Assembly: GCA_017629395.1 (NCBI GenBank)
Contig: JAGBXH010000336.1
Coordinates: 1 to 5,486 of the forward strand
Direction: 5' to 3'
DNA: 5,486 nucleotides
Source: Clostridia bacterium
GTDB lineage: Bacteria > Bacillota > Clostridia > Oscillospirales > CAG-272
The position numbers and the translations under genes are program-made. The notes below the pieces were generated by a model that did no database searches, had not been told where the DNA came from, and saw only the letters and a list, made by a program, of their open reading frames with translations. Below are positions 5,481 to 5,486 of the stretch, piece after piece (position 1 is the first letter of the stretch; each line of letters opens with the position of its first letter).

Positions 5481-5486
5481 GTCAAA

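Noticed and set aside
5481..5486. Heat-shock control site (CIRCE) for dnaJ
   Set aside because: Only six bases upstream of dnaJ are visible; no operator or promoter can be claimed.

Overview
This window reads as ordinary chromosome from a bacterium of the Bacillota (Clostridia-like), probably an anaerobic gut-type lineage. The clues are strong AGGAGG-type ribosome binding sites, extended -10 promoters, intrinsic hairpin terminators with T runs, a dnaJ-prmA gene pair (typical of the Bacillota heat-shock locus), and a clostridial-style acyltransferase with a zinc-ribbon tail. Base composition is moderate and even across the genes. No mobile element, CRISPR array, tRNA or rRNA is visible.

There are three transcription units. 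(1) Minus strand, 1-1059: a histidine-phosphatase (phosphoglycerate-mutase-like) gene followed after 10 nt by the 5' part of an esterase D / tributyrin-esterase-like alpha/beta hydrolase gene that runs off the left edge. Their promoter lies in the 197-nt divergent intergenic region 1060-1256. (2) Plus strand, 1257-2792: an unrecognised 102-residue protein driven by a near-consensus promoter and closed by a hairpin terminator, then a PlsC-like acyltransferase with a GTG start and an unusual C-terminal zinc ribbon plus possible PH-like domain. (3) Minus strand, 2836-5480: dnaJ, prmA (ribosomal protein L11 methyltransferase) and a YgjP/DUF45 zinc metallohydrolase gene, packed as an operon whose head (probably grpE/dnaK) lies beyond the right edge. 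Units 2 and 3 converge on a perfect 20-bp palindrome at 2801-2820 that should terminate transcription both ways.

The dnaJ unit links protein folding and translation: a chaperone, a ribosomal protein methyltransferase and a small metal-dependent hydrolase with a 4-nt ATGA overlap. The other units hold a putative phospholipid-synthesis enzyme, an esterase, a phosphatase and one unknown small protein. I see no convincing new multi-gene system. The items most worth a second look are the acyltransferase tail architecture, the unknown small gene with its own strong promoter and terminator, the ygjP-like gene directly behind prmA, and the divergent promoter region with matching extended -10 elements.
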